Part shown: in pieces, positions 5,701-7,058 of the stretch
How the letters are laid out: every line of letters begins with the position of its first letter
Position numbering within the stretch: the first letter of the stretch is position 1
Assembly (NCBI GenBank): GCA_036503775.1
Contig: DASXWH010000240.1
Location: 1-7,058 of the forward strand
Reading direction: 5' to 3'
Source of the DNA: Ohtaekwangia sp036503775
Lineage (GTDB): Bacteria; Bacteroidota; Bacteroidia; Cytophagales; Cyclobacteriaceae
DNA: 7,058 nt
The notes under the pieces: model-generated
Seen by the model: only the letters and a program-made list of their open reading frames with translations
Databases searched by the model: none
What the model was told of the DNA's origin: nothing
Position numbers and translations under genes: made by a program

Positions 5701-7058
5701 TTAATGTTTTCGTTCTTCCCAACTGATCGAATCATCTCGTTGATGTTCTCTTGCCCATTTTTTAGTCAAAGAATTAAACGTTGTATCCTGTGACCAATTT
5801 CCTAATGAATCTTCAACTTGTCGAACATATCCAGTATGATCATCTGCATGTTGTTTTATTACTTCATATAAAATATCGCCAACCTGCTTAGTATCTAAAA
5901 TAGCTATTACTACTTTTTCCACTTTATCCTGAATATTAGGATTGGAAGCTGTCAAGGTTTTATTGTTTATCACTGTCCTCTTTAAATCCTTCCGCTCCAA
6001 GAGCGACATAACTTGGTTCATATCATTGATATTGACATCAATAACCTCCATTCCCGGATGCCAATCTCGCCCACCTATAACTTGTCCCCCACCACCAAAA
6101 TCTCCACTTCCCCAGAAACGAACTCCAAATTTAGGATTGGCACTAAAAATACTTGACAGCACATCTGTTAAATCTTGGATAAAGATATCTCGTTTGTTCG
6201 GTATCACCTCAACAGCCTGCATAACAGGTGCCCATTCATATTTTCCAGTCGATGCATTTAGTCCCCATGTATGCGTTCCTGCTGCATTGAGTTCACCGGG
6301 TTTAGGATCAGTTAATCCACCCGTTGGATCAACTCTGTTTATTGGATTATTTGCAAATGCCAAATATGGTGACCAAAACTCTCCATAAGGATCTGGAACA
6401 AGCCACCGTCCAATCACCGGATCATACTCCCGCAACTCAAAATGATTCCATCCGGTCTCTTCATCACGTTCAGCAAATTGCCCTTGATATCCAAACCTGT
6501 AGTTTGATTCATCCGTCTTCTGTTCTCGCAATACATCGCCCCACACACCGTAGTCGGTGGCCTGTACCACCATGGCTGGTGAGGTGTGTTTTACCATCAC
6601 GTCATCAAACCAGATCTGTGTATTCGGACTCTCGCACGAAACCCATACATAAATATACTTTCCACCGGGACCAATCACGATGGGCTCGTCAAACGCTACG
6701 CGCTCGTGCTTATAAACAGGATCTTCAAAGGATTCGCCCGTGACGCGCCTGTAGTCTGAAGCAATACTCACCATGTTCTCGTCAAAGACAATGTAGTTGA
6801 TATAGGCATACGGAAGTGTCGGGTCATTGTCGGTCATAAAACCTCCTGCAGCCAGGGCATTGGCCAGCACATCGGTAGCCTGCGCAAGCGTTGATCCTTC
6901 AAGTCCGGGCTTGCCTACAAAACTTCCTCCCAGCACCGAAGACAATATACCCATGGTAAATCCGGCACGGTTAAACTCTCCTGTCCTCCGGTAATAGAAC
7001 GCATACGACTCCGCTTCTATTTCATCACCCGGATTCACACGCAAGGCGATAGCCGGGC
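5701..7058 (-). CDS. Rhs repeat protein, C-terminal part with core domain and variable tip (N-terminus beyond the window)
   Basis: The frame is open to the right edge (codons for P-A-I-A-L precede the first RVNPGDE), so the gene begins outside. Positions here count from the leucine codon at 7044. Residues 1-155 form a beta-rich module: RVNPGDEIEAESYAFY, a G/A-rich stretch (28-70), then AYINYIVFDEN, GGKYIYVWVS and IWFDDVMVKH. This module commonly precedes the core in Cytophagales Rhs proteins. TDYGVWGD (163-170) sits where these proteins often have a DYYPFG-like motif. Residues 182-243 are the Rhs repeat-associated core (EETGWNHFELREYDP, IGRW, DPYG, NNPINRVDPTGG). The last 204 residues are the tip. 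Rhs proteins make a shell that encloses a C-terminal toxin; this one is probably an exported contact-dependent effector. The lipoprotein gene follows after one base. Confidence 0.93.
   Translation of the reverse strand, partial: PAIALRVNPGDEIEAESYAFYYRRTGEFNRAGFTMGILSSVLGGSFVGKPGLEGSTLAQATDVLANALAAGGFMTDNDPTLPYAYINYIVFDENMVSIASDYRRVTGESFEDPVYKHERVAFDEPIVIGPGGKYIYVWVSCESPNTQIWFDDVMVKHTSPAMVVQATDYGVWGDVLREQKTDESNYRFGYQGQFAERDEETGWNHFELREYDPVIGRWLVPDPYGEFWSPYLAFANNPINRVDPTGGLTDPKPGELNAAGTHTWGLNASTGKYEWAPVMQAVEVIPNKRDIFIQDLTDVLSSIFSANPKFGVRFWGSGDFGGGGQVIGGRDWHPGMEVIDVNINDMNQVMSLLERKDLKRTVINNKTLTASNPNIQDKVEKVVIAILDTKQVGDILYEVIKQHADDHTGYVRQVEDSLGNWSQDTTFNSLTKKWAREHQRDDSISWEERKH
5704..6315 (-). other. 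Variable C-terminal tip of the Rhs protein, putative toxin domain of unknown type
   Basis: These 204 residues follow DPTGG of the core, the usual junction to the toxin. They begin with a P/G-rich linker (LTDPKPGELNAAGTHTWGLN), then a helix with VIPNKRDIFIQDLTDVLSS, a glycine-rich loop (FWGSGDFGGGGQVIGG), then DWHPGMEVIDVNINDMNQ, a mixed alpha-beta part (VEKVVIAILD, ILYEVIKQHADDH) and a charged end (WAREHQRDDS, SWEERKH). H329, H399, D401, D402 and H403 are polar candidates for an active site, but they do not match a nuclease, deaminase, ADP-ribosyltransferase or peptidase motif that I know. G+C is about 33 percent against 55-60 percent upstream. The toxin label rests on position only. Confidence 0.55.
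6316..6501 (-). other. Rhs repeat-associated core domain
   Basis: The segment encodes the conserved closing domain of Rhs/YD-repeat shells: YRFGYQGQF, then ETGW, REYDPVIGRW, DPYG, LAFANNPINRVDPTGG. In characterised Rhs proteins this region acts as a plug and holds the aspartate-dependent self-cleavage site that frees the toxin (DPxGxxxxxDPxG-type motif). Here the final DPTGG is intact, but the second G and the spacing differ from the enterobacterial form, so cleavage is uncertain. The drop in G+C begins within or just before this domain, which fits it serving as the homology arm where tips are swapped. Confidence 0.88.

Noticed and set aside
5700..5735. ATG at 5735 as the start of the lipoprotein gene
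   Set aside because: It overlaps the rhs end by 35 bases and adds polar residues before the signal peptide; ATG at 5699 gives a standard lipoprotein signal.
5942..6743. Plus-strand open frames opposite the rhs gene
   Set aside because: They overlap each other and lie fully antisense to the clear Rhs core and tip; no recognisable protein features.
7042..7044. TTG at 7044 as the start of the rhs gene
   Set aside because: The frame is open through 7058 and the preceding codons (PAIA) continue the beta-rich module; the sequence begins mid-domain and lacks any signal peptide.

Overview
The window looks like a dense piece of a Bacteroidota chromosome, most likely from the order Cytophagales. Evidence: Sec signal peptides ending in A-Q, no Shine-Dalgarno-like sequences before the starts, a Rhs protein with the jelly-roll plus core arrangement typical of Cytophagales, and a secreted plant-type leucine-rich-repeat protein. 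Genus placement is not possible from this sequence alone. All five genes lie on the minus strand, so transcription runs from base 7058 towards base 1. The only non-coding gap over 40 bases is 4994-5111. No RNA gene, insertion sequence or CRISPR array was seen.

Right part (7058-5112): the 3' end of an rhs gene, whose N-terminal part lies beyond the window. It reads jelly-roll/linker, Rhs repeat-associated core (ETGW, YDPxxGRW, DPTGG), then a tip of about 204 residues that I cannot assign to a toxin family. One base after its stop begins a small predicted lipoprotein gene, placed where an immunity gene would be. G+C falls from about 55-60 percent in the upstream rhs body to about 33 percent in the tip and the lipoprotein gene (hand counts of sample lines). 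This is what an exchanged toxin-immunity cassette would look like.

Left part (4993-1): three closely spaced genes that look like one operon. First is a secreted 300-residue protein of unknown function. Thirteen bases later comes a 543-residue envelope protein with a signal peptide, a helical stalk, a pentapeptide (I/L/V)-P repeat tract and a C-terminal region resembling an eight-stranded outer-membrane barrel. Third is a large secreted protein with two jelly-roll-like repeats, about twelve 24-residue leucine-rich repeats and the start of an Ig-like domain, cut by the left edge. The third protein's N-terminal domains are of a kind I associate with Rhs proteins in this group, so the unseen end may also carry an Rhs body.

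Working model (inference): the window holds a probable Rhs effector/immunity pair next to an operon for a large surface protein and two envelope helpers. The least described parts are the Rhs tip with its lipoprotein partner, and the stalk-barrel protein with its secreted neighbour.
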